Translations under genes and position numbers: made by a program
Notes under the pieces: generated by a model
Databases searched by the model: none
Told to the model about the DNA's origin: nothing
Seen by the model: the letters and a program-made list of their open reading frames with translations, nothing else
Assembly: GCA_964511535.1 (NCBI GenBank)
Contig: CAZEFW010000130.1
Span: forward strand, 1 to 27,656
DNA from: CAZCFB01 sp964511535
GTDB taxonomy: Bacteria; Myxococcota_A; Polyangia; GCA-2747355; CAZCFB01
DNA: 27,656 nucleotides
Direction: 5' to 3'
In this document: piece after piece, positions 15,053 to 24,303 of the stretch
How the letters are laid out: each line of letters begins with the position of its first letter
Position numbering within the stretch: the stretch's first letter is position 1

Positions 15053-15125
15053 GCGGTGGCGGCCTCTGGTGTGGGGCTCCACGAGCCTGATCGGCTGCCC
15101 CGCGACTTGTCAATTGCCGCCCGGG
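15002..15125. repeat. 124-bp dispersed repeat, copy 2
   Basis: Gapless match to 12233-12356, about 90% by hand count. It ends 4 bp before the start codon of the GT-C gene at 15130, so it also supplies that gene's immediate upstream DNA. It contains the truncated frame 14984-15052 in part. Confidence 0.85.
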
Positions 15126-15129
15126 GCAT

Positions 15130-16968
15130 ATGATTCGAGCAGAGCGCCCCCCAATGAATTCCAGCCCAGATCAGAGGCAGCTGCGTCCGGAGCACCTGCT
15201 GCTGTTGCTGCTCTGCCTGGCCATCCTGGCGCTGCGCTACCTGCTGGTCTACTACCGCTGGGCCCAGCTGCTGCACCCGGTGGAGCTGGCAGTGGCGTTC
15301 AACGACATGGACAGCGGCCACTACTGGGTCCTGGGCCAGCAGCTCGGCTTCAGCCGGATCCAGGTCGGCGGCCCGATCTACTTCTGGCTGATGCTGCCCG
15401 CCCGCCTGCTGAGGGATCCCGTGGTGGGGGTGTATGTCTGGCACTTCGTCATGGAAGCCCTGGCCATCGGCGCCTGGCTGGTGGTGGGCCTGCGCCATCG
15501 CATCCGGCTGGAGCTGCTGCTCGGCGCGGTGCTCTTCCTGTCCCTGCACCACGAGGCCCGGGTGGAGCTGATGGAGAATCACTCGGTGATGTACTTCCTG
15601 GTGCTCGCCCTGTTCCCCGCCACCTACCACGCCCTGCGCAGCCCACGCTGGTGGACCATGCTGCTGCCCGGCGTGCTGCTCGGCATGGCGGTGCAGGTGC
15701 ACCAGATGGCCCTGTCCCTCTGGCCGGCGGTGCTGCTGGCCGTGCTGATGGACCGGCAAATCCTCAAGGCCCGGCTCGGGGCGCTCTTCATGGGTGCAGC
15801 GGCGGTGGTGGCCATCTCGGTGCCGGCCATGCACATCATCCCGCCGGATCAGATGGTGGAACATATCCCGGAGGTGGTGCTGCCGCTGCACGAGGTCTAC
15901 GTGCACCACCTCGGGGTGCTGCTGCGCTACCCGCTGGCCTCCCTCGGCCTGGCGCTGCTGGTGGCCGCGTGGTTCGAGCGGCGGTGGCGCGGTCCGCTGG
16001 TGCGCCTGACCCTGCTCTGGTTCGTGCTGGGCGGCCTGGTGGTCTCCGTGACGCTGCTCTTCTTCGCCGAGAAGTACGGCCCGCGGGTGACCATGCGCTA
16101 CGCCCTGGTCAACCCGGCGCGGGCGGTGATGGCCGCCGTTGCCCTGGCCTGGCTGCTCGGGTGGATCACCCGGCTCACCCGGCGCTTCACGGCCCGTCGG
16201 CTGGCGGTGGGGCATGTGCTCATCGGCCTTGCGCTGGCGGCCTGCCTGTTGCTGGGACAGCAGGTGATGGCCAACCGGTCGAAGTACCTCGCCGTCTACG
16301 AGCGGCAGGCCACGCGCCAGTGCTTCTTCGGCTACAGCACGCACTACCGCTACTCGCGCTACATCCACCGCCTGTTCGACGAGCTGGAGCCGTGCTGGCG
16401 GCCGCTGCCGCCGGGTCGCAGCCAGATGGTCACCGACTACGAGTTCGAGGGGTACCTCGAGCTGCTCTGGCTCTGGTCCGGGTACGAGGCGGCGGAGGAC
16501 GAGCCCGAGGACGAGCCCCACACCTTCGTGGCGCCGGCGTTCCCCACCTTCGACGTCTCACGCCACAAGTGGGGTCGCCGCTGCGGCGCGGTGGACGTGC
16601 TGCACAACGGCCGCGCCGTCACCCTGAGCAAGGCCGGCGCGCCGGGGCGTTACCGGGCCCTGGAGAGCCGCCTGCGCCAGGGCGACCTGCTCGGGCTCTA
16701 CGTCAGCGGGCTGCAGAACCGCGCCTTGCACCGGGTGTGGCTCTCCCGGGCAGGGCGGCGCCTCGCCCCGCTGGACGGCTGCGAACACCTGGGCATCGTG
16801 CCGCTGACGCCGTCGTTTCCGCACTTCCAGGGCTGGTACCTGTTCAAGGTCCCGGCCGCCCTGGCGGACGCGGACCCGGGCAAGCCCCTGGAGCTGCACC
16901 TGAAGGGGCCGCTGAACAAGATCCGCGAGGCCACCCTGGTGAACTTCGGCCCGCTCGCCGCCCCCTGA
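15130..16968 (+). CDS. GT-C superfamily membrane glycosyltransferase-like protein
   Basis: A 612-residue protein. An N-terminal helix (~21-40) is followed by an external loop with FNDMDSGHYW (~57-66), where the acidic residues match the position of the GT-C catalytic Asp. GGPIYFWLMLPARLL (~80-94) and LHHEARVELMENHSVMY (~139-155) are further conserved-looking loops. About ten to eleven membrane helices run to ~378. Residues ~395-612 form a soluble, probably periplasmic, domain. GT-C enzymes use polyprenyl-phosphate sugars on the outer face of the membrane; the acceptor is unknown. The ATG at 15130 has GGGG only 3 nt upstream; a second ATG at 15154 is possible. Followed on the same strand by the 17043 gene after a 74-bp gap with two hairpins. 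Confidence 0.75.
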   Translation: MIRAERPPMNSSPDQRQLRPEHLLLLLLCLAILALRYLLVYYRWAQLLHPVELAVAFNDMDSGHYWVLGQQLGFSRIQVGGPIYFWLMLPARLLRDPVVGVYVWHFVMEALAIGAWLVVGLRHRIRLELLLGAVLFLSLHHEARVELMENHSVMYFLVLALFPATYHALRSPRWWTMLLPGVLLGMAVQVHQMALSLWPAVLLAVLMDRQILKARLGALFMGAAAVVAISVPAMHIIPPDQMVEHIPEVVLPLHEVYVHHLGVLLRYPLASLGLALLVAAWFERRWRGPLVRLTLLWFVLGGLVVSVTLLFFAEKYGPRVTMRYALVNPARAVMAAVALAWLLGWITRLTRRFTARRLAVGHVLIGLALAACLLLGQQVMANRSKYLAVYERQATRQCFFGYSTHYRYSRYIHRLFDELEPCWRPLPPGRSQMVTDYEFEGYLELLWLWSGYEAAEDEPEDEPHTFVAPAFPTFDVSRHKWGRRCGAVDVLHNGRAVTLSKAGAPGRYRALESRLRQGDLLGLYVSGLQNRALHRVWLSRAGRRLAPLDGCEHLGIVPLTPSFPHFQGWYLFKVPAALADADPGKPLELHLKGPLNKIREATLVNFGPLAAP

Positions 16969-16972
16969 TGGC

Positions 16973-17012
16973 GCGGGGCCTCTGCCCCGCGGAGCGTTGC
17001 CCTGACAGGGCA
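16973..17012 (+). terminator. Two adjacent GC-rich hairpins between GT-C genes
   Basis: Hairpin 1: GCGGGGC (16973-16979), CTCT loop, GCCCCGC (16984-16990), 7-bp stem. Hairpin 2: TGCCCT (16998-17003), GAC loop, AGGGCA (17007-17012), 6-bp stem. No T-run follows, so this is not a classical intrinsic terminator. It may be an mRNA-stabilising or attenuating structure between 15130-16968 and 17043-19133. Confidence 0.4.
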
Positions 17013-17025
17013 CACAGGCTAGTCT
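16997..17025 (+). promoter_or_regulatory. Weak sigma-70-like promoter candidate before the 17043 gene
   Basis: TTGCCC (-35, 4/6) and TAGTCT (-10, 3/6) with a 17-bp spacer, about 17 nt upstream of the ATG at 17043. It overlaps the second hairpin. Low-quality match. Confidence 0.2.
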
Positions 17026-17042
17026 GACCTCGCCGCCCACCC

Positions 17043-19133
17043 ATGACCCGCCATGAAGACCAACGGCCGCGTCCCGGCTGCCCGCTCACCCTCGTCGCCT
17101 GGGGCTGGTGCGCCGTGGCGGTGCTGAACCTGGCGCTCGCCCTGCTGGCGCCCCACCCGGGGGCCACCACGCCCCTGAGCCTGCTGCGCGCCCTGACAGC
17201 CATGGGCGCCTTGCCGCTGCCCGGGCTGGCGGCGCTGCTGCTCATCCTGCGGGTGCGCCAGGGGCGCCGCGGGGGCGCGCCGGACACCGTGGGGGCGTTC
17301 TGGCTGGTGGCCTGCAGCGTGGGCCTCGGCCTGGTGGTCACCTTCGCGCTGGTGGTGGCCTGGCGGCTGGTGGGCAACGTGGAGCTGTTCGAACCCTCGC
17401 CGCTGGTGGGCCTGGCCCTGGACCTTCTCCGGGTGCCGGTCACGCCGTTCGGGCTGTCGGCGCTGGCCGCGCTGGCGGCGGTCCCCGCGGCCGCGCTGGG
17501 CGGCGCGCTGCGACAGGTCCGGGTGCAAGCGGAGCCCGGGCTGGGCGGCTGGCCCCTGCGGCTGGCCCTGGCCGGCAGCGTGATCATGGCGGTGGCCGGC
17601 CATCAGCGGCTGCTGCGACCCATGGACCGGCTGGTCTCCATGGACGAGCCGACCCTGGCCCAGCTGCGCCACGCGCCGCTGCGCTTCGACCCGTCGCGGA
17701 CGCGCCTGACCCTTCAGACCGGCGGCGTCCCTCTGGGCCCGGGGCACACGCTGGCCCTGTCGCGGAGGGTGCGCTACGCCCTGTCGCATCAGGGCGAGGC
17801 CGGGGATACGGCCCGCATGACCCTGCTGGTCACCGCGCCGCCCGGCGCCGGGGTGCAGGTGTGGCGGGTGGCGTGCGCCGGGGGGCAGGACCAGCGGGCG
17901 GGGATGCTCTCCCGGGCGACGGTGCCCACCGAGATCATGGGCCACGACGTGACCGAGGTGCTGCTGCGCTCCAACATGCTGCACCGGACCGCGGTGCGGC
18001 TGCGCCCCGGGTGCCTGGAGGTGCGGCTGTCCGGCCCCGGCGTCCCGGCCATGGTGGAGCTGCGCGACCTGAGCAGCCAGGATCTGTCAGCCGGCGCCAC
18101 CCCCGACGGGCGGTTCTCCATGCTGGTGCCCGAGTCGGCCGAGTGCCATGTCTCCGACGAGTGGTACCGGGGCACCATGCTGTACAGAAACCACATCATC
18201 CCCAACCTGCTGCTGTGGGGGTACTTCCTCTCGTTTTCGGTGGAGACCCTGGCCGGGGGGCTCTACCCGGCCCTCGGCCTGCTCTTTTTGGCGCTGAGCC
18301 TGCTCAGCTTCTGCGCCGCGCAGGTGCTGCTCGGCGCCTGCCTGCCCGCGCCCGGCTCCGGGCGGGCCGCGCGCTGGGCCCGGTTCCTTTTGATCGGGCC
18401 GCTGCTGAGCCACCAGGCGAGCCTGATCTTCATCCGCACCCAGTCCTTCGCGTTCCCCGACGGGCCGTACACGTTCTACCTGATGGGCGCCCTCGCCCTG
18501 CTGGTGCGACGGGAGCGTTGGGGCTTCATCCTGCTCGGCTGCCTGGCCGGCTTCACGCGCTACCCGGGGGGCTACGTCATGGCCCTGGCCCTGTTCGCCT
18601 GGCTCTGGTTCAACCGGGAGGATCGGCCCTGGATTCGCGGCACGCTGCTGCGGGCGCTGGGCGCGGGGCTGGCGGTGGCCGCGGCGCTGGTGATCTACTA
18701 CCAGCTCGGCCCCGGGCTCGGCTACTTCCTCGACGCCATCTACTTCGAGACCTTCCCGGAGCACTTCCAGGTCTACACCAGCGGGCCGCCGGCCTGGATG
18801 CGCTCGCTCTACTTCCTGATCAAGCTCGTGGCGCTGGGCTGCTTCACCATGTTCCTCTGGCCCGCGGCGCGGTCGCCCGTGGCGCGGCTGCTCATGGCCG
18901 TGACCGTGGGCTATGGTGTAACCATGATCTCGGTGCACCTGGCCCACTCGCACTACTTCCAGCCGCTGATCTACACCAGCGCCTGCGCCGGTCTGGCCGG
19001 TCTGGCCGCGCTGCCCGCCGGGCCGAGGCTGACCCGCGCGGCGATGATGGTGTTGGTCGGCGCGCTGCTGAGCCAGCCCCTTGCCAACGGCGTGGCCCTG
19101 GTGCTGGAGTTGCGTATCCTGGGGGTCGGGTGA
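17043..19133 (+). CDS. Polytopic membrane protein, GT-C / PIG-V-like mannosyltransferase candidate with inserted soluble domain
   Basis: A 696-residue protein in three parts. About five membrane helices fill residues ~15-190. A soluble segment follows at ~195-375 (beta-rich, VRYALSHQGEAGDTARMTLLV, VQVWRVACAGG, CLEVRLSGPGVPAMVELRDL). Eight or so helices fill ~386-690. The C-terminal membrane part carries LLSHQASLIFIRTQSFAFPDGPYTFY and LAGFTRYPGGYVM, which resemble bacterial homologues of the GPI mannosyltransferase PIG-V/GT-C group. Interrupting a membrane enzyme with a soluble domain is unusual. The product is presumably on the periplasmic face, acting with a lipid-linked sugar; this is inferred. 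The lipoprotein gene at 19163 begins 29 bp downstream, so the two are probably one operon. Confidence 0.7.
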   Translation: MTRHEDQRPRPGCPLTLVAWGWCAVAVLNLALALLAPHPGATTPLSLLRALTAMGALPLPGLAALLLILRVRQGRRGGAPDTVGAFWLVACSVGLGLVVTFALVVAWRLVGNVELFEPSPLVGLALDLLRVPVTPFGLSALAALAAVPAAALGGALRQVRVQAEPGLGGWPLRLALAGSVIMAVAGHQRLLRPMDRLVSMDEPTLAQLRHAPLRFDPSRTRLTLQTGGVPLGPGHTLALSRRVRYALSHQGEAGDTARMTLLVTAPPGAGVQVWRVACAGGQDQRAGMLSRATVPTEIMGHDVTEVLLRSNMLHRTAVRLRPGCLEVRLSGPGVPAMVELRDLSSQDLSAGATPDGRFSMLVPESAECHVSDEWYRGTMLYRNHIIPNLLLWGYFLSFSVETLAGGLYPALGLLFLALSLLSFCAAQVLLGACLPAPGSGRAARWARFLLIGPLLSHQASLIFIRTQSFAFPDGPYTFYLMGALALLVRRERWGFILLGCLAGFTRYPGGYVMALALFAWLWFNREDRPWIRGTLLRALGAGLAVAAALVIYYQLGPGLGYFLDAIYFETFPEHFQVYTSGPPAWMRSLYFLIKLVALGCFTMFLWPAARSPVARLLMAVTVGYGVTMISVHLAHSHYFQPLIYTSACAGLAGLAALPAGPRLTRAAMMVLVGALLSQPLANGVALVLELRILGVG

Positions 19134-19162
19134 CGACCCCGAATCGACGAGGTGGACGAACG

Positions 19163-19705
19163 ATGAAACCCACGGCACTGACGCGGATCCTGATGGTGGC
19201 CCTGGCGGCGCAGCTCGCCGTCGCGTGCTTCGAGAAGGAGGGCTGGCAGCCCACCCGCGGCGACAAGAAGAAGATCTCCGACAACATCCTCAAGCAGGCG
19301 CCCACCATGAAGTACACGGTCAACGCCGAGCTCGAGGATCGGGCCACCTACCTCGGCCTCGACGTCTCCCCCGACGCGATCAAGGCTGGCGACAGCGTCA
19401 CGCTGACCCACTACTGGAAGATCAACAAGCCGATCACCAACTGGAAGCTGTTCATCCACCTCATCGGCCCCGGCGCCTACGTCAACGCCGACCACAAGCC
19501 GGTGCACGGGCTGTACCCGGTGAGCCAGTGGAAGGTGGGACAGATCATCCGCGATGAGCACACCACCACCATCCCGGCGGACTACAGCAGCGACGAGATC
19601 ACAGTCCGGGTCGGCATGTGGCAGGGCAAGCGGCGCATGAAGATCAAGGGGCCGCAGGACGACGAGGACCGGGTCCTGGCCGCCACCCTCAAGCTGAGCA
19701 AGTAG
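19163..19705 (+). CDS. Small lipoprotein with a beta-sandwich-like domain
   Basis: A 180-residue protein. The signal peptide ends LAVA-Cys (Cys22), with Ala at -3, an acceptable but not ideal lipobox. The mature domain (~50-180) has GLDVSPDAIKAGDSVTLTHYW, WKLFIHLIGPG, VSQWKVGQIIRDEHTTTIP and EITVRVGMW. This pattern is also found in the C-terminal soluble domain of some GT39-type glycosyltransferases and related exported proteins, so a sugar-handling or structural partner role is plausible. The start is firm: GAGGTGG lies just upstream of the ATG, 29 bp after the GT-C gene ends. The next gene begins 23 bp after its stop. Probably anchored to the membrane near the GT-C proteins. Confidence 0.8.
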   Translation: MKPTALTRILMVALAAQLAVACFEKEGWQPTRGDKKKISDNILKQAPTMKYTVNAELEDRATYLGLDVSPDAIKAGDSVTLTHYWKINKPITNWKLFIHLIGPGAYVNADHKPVHGLYPVSQWKVGQIIRDEHTTTIPADYSSDEITVRVGMWQGKRRMKIKGPQDDEDRVLAATLKLSK

Positions 19706-19728
19706 CGACCCGAGACCACGAGGACCCC

Positions 19729-20919
19729 ATGCAGAGATCAACGCAACCTGCAGCACGCGCCGTCGTCTGGCCATGCCTCCTGATGTCCCTGGTGCTCATG
19801 GGCGCACCCCGAGCCGAGGCCCAGCTGGTGCGCAAGACCGGCGCTGCGAAGAAGCAGAAGCAGACGGTGGCGCGACAGTTCAGCCGCCTGATGGGCGAGG
19901 CCCTGGATCAGCAGCTGGAGCCCGGGGCAATGAAGGGCCAGGTGCCGCTGGCGCTGGCGCGGCTGCTGGCCGCCAGGTATCAGGGGCACAACCTGGAGCG
20001 CCTGATGAAGAAGTACGAGGCCATCGGCGCGGCGTTCGCCCGGCGCTGGGAGGCGTACACGGCCCGGCGGGCCGCGGTGAAGGCGGCCGTGGCGAGGGCT
20101 GCCGGGCTGTCCAGGGCCGGCAAGCACGACGCGGCGCGCAAGGCGCTGGAGGCGGTGATCACGCCGGTGGATCTGGATCAGGAGCGCGGCCGGATCAAGC
20201 GGCGCCCCGCCTCGCTGCTGGTGATGGACGCCGAGCTCGGCGCGCTGCGCGCCCTGGCCGAGCTGGCCGCCCGGGCCAGGACCCCGCGGGTGCTGGTGGA
20301 CATCTGCACCGCTTACGCCGGCCGCAGGCAGGTGAAGGACGCCGCCTCGGAGCGGCTGATCTGGTTCGCCTGGAAGGTGGGCCGGCGGTTCGGGGGGCTC
20401 GGGGCGGGACAGAAATCGGGGGCCAGCCGCGCCGTGAGCCTGGCCGCCGACGCGGCCTACAGGCAGACCCTGGCCGGGGGATTCCTGGCGCGGGGCTTCT
20501 TCGAGTCCATGGGGGAGTACGGGCTCCGCCAGGCCAGGCCCGCCAGGCGCCGCAGCGCGAAGCCGGGACAGTGGGCCCTGTTCGACCTGCGCTCCGGCGC
20601 GGGCGCCCTGGTCACGGTGACCGCGGACCGCGTGACCTTCAAGATCAACCGCTCCTGGCGCATCCCGTACGACTGCCGGGAGACCAACAAGATCGATGGG
20701 ATCAACCCGGTCACCGGCAAGGTGATCTACCGCAAGCGGTGCAAGCACCGGGTGGAGAAGACGAAGGTCTCCCTCAAGGCGCGGCTGGCCGCTGCCCCGG
20801 AGCCCTGGGCAAAGGAGCGCTTCGCCCGGGTGTGGCTGCTGGGCAAGGTGAAGAAGGCGGGGCCGCGCTGGGTGCTCACTGACGCCAGCATCGCCGACCT
20901 GAGGCACCTGTTCCAGTAG
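19729..20919 (+). CDS. Exported protein of unknown function
   Basis: A 396-residue protein with a signal peptide (1-31, cleavage likely after AEA) and a basic, Ala-rich helical body (~35-265) with TPR-like spacing (LMKKYEAIGAAFARRWEAY, ARKALEAVI). A C-terminal segment of mixed charge (~285-396) contains a Cys pair within a Lys/Arg-rich loop (PYDCRETNKIDG, YRKRCKHRV). No catalytic signature is recognised. The ATG at 19729 has GAGG five nt upstream. The 23-bp gap from the lipoprotein stop suggests co-transcription with the GT-C/lipoprotein pair. The acr3 gene begins 66 bp further on, with no terminator visible between. Confidence 0.75.
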   Translation: MQRSTQPAARAVVWPCLLMSLVLMGAPRAEAQLVRKTGAAKKQKQTVARQFSRLMGEALDQQLEPGAMKGQVPLALARLLAARYQGHNLERLMKKYEAIGAAFARRWEAYTARRAAVKAAVARAAGLSRAGKHDAARKALEAVITPVDLDQERGRIKRRPASLLVMDAELGALRALAELAARARTPRVLVDICTAYAGRRQVKDAASERLIWFAWKVGRRFGGLGAGQKSGASRAVSLAADAAYRQTLAGGFLARGFFESMGEYGLRQARPARRRSAKPGQWALFDLRSGAGALVTVTADRVTFKINRSWRIPYDCRETNKIDGINPVTGKVIYRKRCKHRVEKTKVSLKARLAAAPEPWAKERFARVWLLGKVKKAGPRWVLTDASIADLRHLFQ

Positions 20920-20985
20920 GTCGTCCTGCACCTTGCGGCGGACCACGCCGGGTGCCACATTCAGCGGAACACAAGGAGTCGAGCC

Positions 20986-22107
<1,122 letters not shown>

Positions 22108-22109
22108 GC

Positions 22110-22613
22110 ATGCCCACCACCACCACCACCACCATCTCGTGGCAGGAGGAGGCGGCCCGGGTGCGGGCGCGCTCGCCCCGGCGGCTGCTGTTCATGTGTG
22201 TGCAGAACTCGGCGCGCAGCCAGATGGCCGAGGGCATCGCCCGGGCCCTGGCGCCCGAGGGCGTGACCGTGGCCTCGGCCGGGTCGAGCCCGGCATTCGT
22301 GCGGCCCGAGGCGATTCAGGTGATGCAGGAGCTGGGCATCGACCTCTCGGGCCACCGCTCCAAGAGCGTGGACGAGCTGTCCGACCAGGAGGTGGACCTG
22401 GTGGTCACCCTCTGCGCGGAGGAGGTGTGCCCGGTGTGGCTGGGGCAGGCCACCCGCCTGCACTGGGCGCTGCCCGACCCCGCGGCGGTGAAGCATGACC
22501 AGGCCGCGCGGCTGGACGCGTTCCGGCAGGCGCGCGACGAGCTGCGCCGCCGGCTGTCGCTGCTGCTGGGCGTGCCGGCTCCGGAGGGCCAGGCGCGGCC
22601 GGAGGGGGCATGA
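22110..22613 (+). CDS. arsC: Arsenate reductase, LMW-PTP / thioredoxin-coupled type
   Basis: Reduces arsenate to arsenite, which Acr3 then exports. The 167-residue protein has the P-loop CVQNSARSQMAEG (Cys30 nucleophile, Arg36) and a DP motif (Asp123, general acid). The redox Cys pair is in VTLCAEEVCPV (Cys102/Cys107), i.e. i and i+5, closer than the 82/89 pair of the S. aureus plasmid enzyme. GGAG five nt upstream fixes the ATG at 22110; the N-terminus carries a Thr run. It overlaps the next gene by ATGA (22610-22613). The class is usually thioredoxin-dependent. Confidence 0.92.
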   Translation: MPTTTTTTISWQEEAARVRARSPRRLLFMCVQNSARSQMAEGIARALAPEGVTVASAGSSPAFVRPEAIQVMQELGIDLSGHRSKSVDELSDQEVDLVVTLCAEEVCPVWLGQATRLHWALPDPAAVKHDQAARLDAFRQARDELRRRLSLLLGVPAPEGQARPEGA

Positions 22614-23779
22614 TGCGCGGGGCGACGAGGGCGTCGCTGGTGGCGCTGGCGTTGACAGTGATGGGGCCGGCCGGGGCGCTGGCCCTGCCCGAGGACCCCG
22701 GCGCCGTCAAGTACACCAAGAGCACCCTGCTCAAGGGCCTCGGCGGCAAGCAGACCCGCTTCGACCTCTATGTCCCCCAGCCGGCCAAGCCGGCGCCGGC
22801 GGTGGTGCTGGGCCACGGCTTCGCCCGCAGCCGGGTGCAGATGCAGGGGTGGGCCAAGCTGCTGGCGAGCAAGGGGTACGTGGCGGCGGCGCTGGACTTC
22901 CCCGGGCCCGTGCCGAACCACAAGCTCAACGGCCAGCTCATGTCGGCGCTGCTCGGCTGGCTCGTGGCCGAGGGCAAGAAGACCACCGGGACCCTGGCCG
23001 GCAAGGTGGACAGCGGCCGGCTCGGCGTCATGGGCCACAGCGCCGGGGGCCTGGCCTCGGTGCTGGCCGCGGCGAACAACAAGCAGGTGCGGGTGGTGGT
23101 GGGCCTCGATCCGGTGGACCTCAACAACCTGGGCAAGCAGTCGGCGGCGGCGGTCAAGGTGCCGGCGACGGTCCTGCTGGCCGAGCCGGGCACCTGCAAC
23201 AGCAACGGCAACGGCGCGGGCATCTACTCCAACCTGGGCGGGCCGAAGTTCACCCTGAAGGTGACCAAGGCCACCCACTGCGATCCCGAGTGGAACAGCG
23301 GCGTGCTCTGCACCATCGCCTGCGGCGCCACCGACCCCAAGCGGCAGGCCCGCTTCCGGCGCTACGCCCTGGCCACCCTGGACCATGTGCTGCGCTGCGC
23401 GGGCGACACCGCGCCGTGGCTGGGGGGCGCGTCGGCCAAGGCCGACAGCCTGGTCAAGAGCATCGCCTCGGCGAAGTTCCCGCCCAAGCAGCTGGGCTGC
23501 GGCGCCGTCCCGGACGCCGGCGTGCCGGACGTCGGGACTCCGGACGCGGCGCCCACCCCGGACAGCGCCGCGTCGAAGGACAGCAGCAGGCGCGACACCG
23601 GGGCCGCAGACGGCGCGGCCCCGGACAGCGGCAAGGGCGACGCCGGCGCGCCGGCTGCAGAGGAGCCCGGCGGCTGCAGCTGCACCGTGGAGCGCCCCGG
23701 CAGCCCGGGGGTACTCGCGCTGCCAGGGCTGCTGCTCGCCCTGGTGCTGGCCCGGCGGCGGCGCCGCCGCACCGCGTGA
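22610..23779 (+). CDS. Exported alpha/beta-hydrolase with MYXO-CTERM-like sorting tail
   Basis: A 389-residue protein in three parts. The signal peptide (1-~26) is followed by an alpha/beta-hydrolase domain with the complete triad: GHSAGG (Ser144), GLDPVD (Asp167) and ATHCDPEW (His223). The GHGFARSR motif near 68-75 forms the oxyanion hole. The fold resembles chlorophyllase or dienelactone-hydrolase relatives, so an ester substrate is likely but unknown. An Asp/Ala/Pro/Ser linker (~300-352) leads to the tail GGCSC...LALPGLLLALVLARRRRRR, the MYXO-CTERM pattern, with Cys356/358. The ATG (at 22610 or 22613) overlaps arsC, and its stop overlaps the PLD gene by one base. Its position in an arsenic operon is odd. 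Confidence 0.85.
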   Translation: MMRGATRASLVALALTVMGPAGALALPEDPGAVKYTKSTLLKGLGGKQTRFDLYVPQPAKPAPAVVLGHGFARSRVQMQGWAKLLASKGYVAAALDFPGPVPNHKLNGQLMSALLGWLVAEGKKTTGTLAGKVDSGRLGVMGHSAGGLASVLAAANNKQVRVVVGLDPVDLNNLGKQSAAAVKVPATVLLAEPGTCNSNGNGAGIYSNLGGPKFTLKVTKATHCDPEWNSGVLCTIACGATDPKRQARFRRYALATLDHVLRCAGDTAPWLGGASAKADSLVKSIASAKFPPKQLGCGAVPDAGVPDVGTPDAAPTPDSAASKDSSRRDTGAADGAAPDSGKGDAGAPAAEEPGGCSCTVERPGSPGVLALPGLLLALVLARRRRRRTA

Positions 23780-24303
23780 TGACCGAGTTCATCACCGACC
23801 GGGAGATCTACGAGCGGGTCTTGCTGCAAGAGGTGCCGCGCGCGCGCAGGTTCCTCTGGATCGCCACGGCCAACGTCAAGGATCTGTACGTCAAGCATGG
23901 CGGGCGCATGGTGCCGTTCCTGCAGGTGCTGGCCCAGCTCATCGACGACGGCGTGGAGGTGCGGCTGCTGCACGCCAGCGAGCCGGGCCCGGCCTTTCGC
24001 GCCGACTTCGACCGCTTCCCCGCCCTGATCCGCAGCCTGGAGCGCGTGCTCTGCCCGCGGGTGCACTTCAAGTCGGTGGTGGTGGACGGCAAGGTGGCCT
24101 ACTTCGGCAGCGCCAACCTCACCGGCGCGGGCATGGGCGCCAAGAGCCCCCGTCGGCGCAACTTCGAGGCCGGGGTGATCACCCGCGACCCGGAGCTGAT
24201 CTCGGCGGTGATGGCGCAATTCGACCAGGTCTGGATGGGGGCGCGCTGCGAGGAGTGCCTGCGCAAGGAGCATTGCGAGGACTACCACGAGCTGCTGCTC
24301 TAG
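23779..24303 (+). CDS. Single-HKD phospholipase-D-like protein with Cys-rich C-terminus
   Basis: A 174-residue protein with one HKD motif: HFKSVVVDGKVAYFGSANLTG (His96, Lys98, Asp103, Ser111, Asn113). Members with one HKD act as dimers on phosphodiesters such as phospholipids or DNA ends; the substrate here is unknown. The C-terminus has RCEECLRKEHCEDYH, giving Cys157, Cys160, Cys166 and His170. This could be a small zinc or arsenite-binding site, or simply a family feature. No signal peptide, so probably cytosolic. The ATG overlaps the previous stop as TGATG (23777-23781), so coupling is tight. The stop overlaps the converging Cys-rich gene by 4 bp. Confidence 0.85.
   Translation: MTEFITDREIYERVLLQEVPRARRFLWIATANVKDLYVKHGGRMVPFLQVLAQLIDDGVEVRLLHASEPGPAFRADFDRFPALIRSLERVLCPRVHFKSVVVDGKVAYFGSANLTGAGMGAKSPRRRNFEAGVITRDPELISAVMAQFDQVWMGARCEECLRKEHCEDYHELLL

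Noticed and set aside
15021..17027. Long plus-strand open frame (668 codons) in a second frame across the GT-C gene
   Set aside because: Translation is low-complexity Ala/Gly/Pro/Arg typical of a shadow frame in high-GC DNA; the overlapping frame 15130-16968 has clear membrane helices and GT-C motifs.
17108..19162. Long open frame in front of the 19163 lipoprotein in the same frame
   Set aside because: The first ~685 codons are a shadow of the 17043-19133 gene; only the part from the ATG at 19163, with its own ribosome site and signal peptide, looks real.
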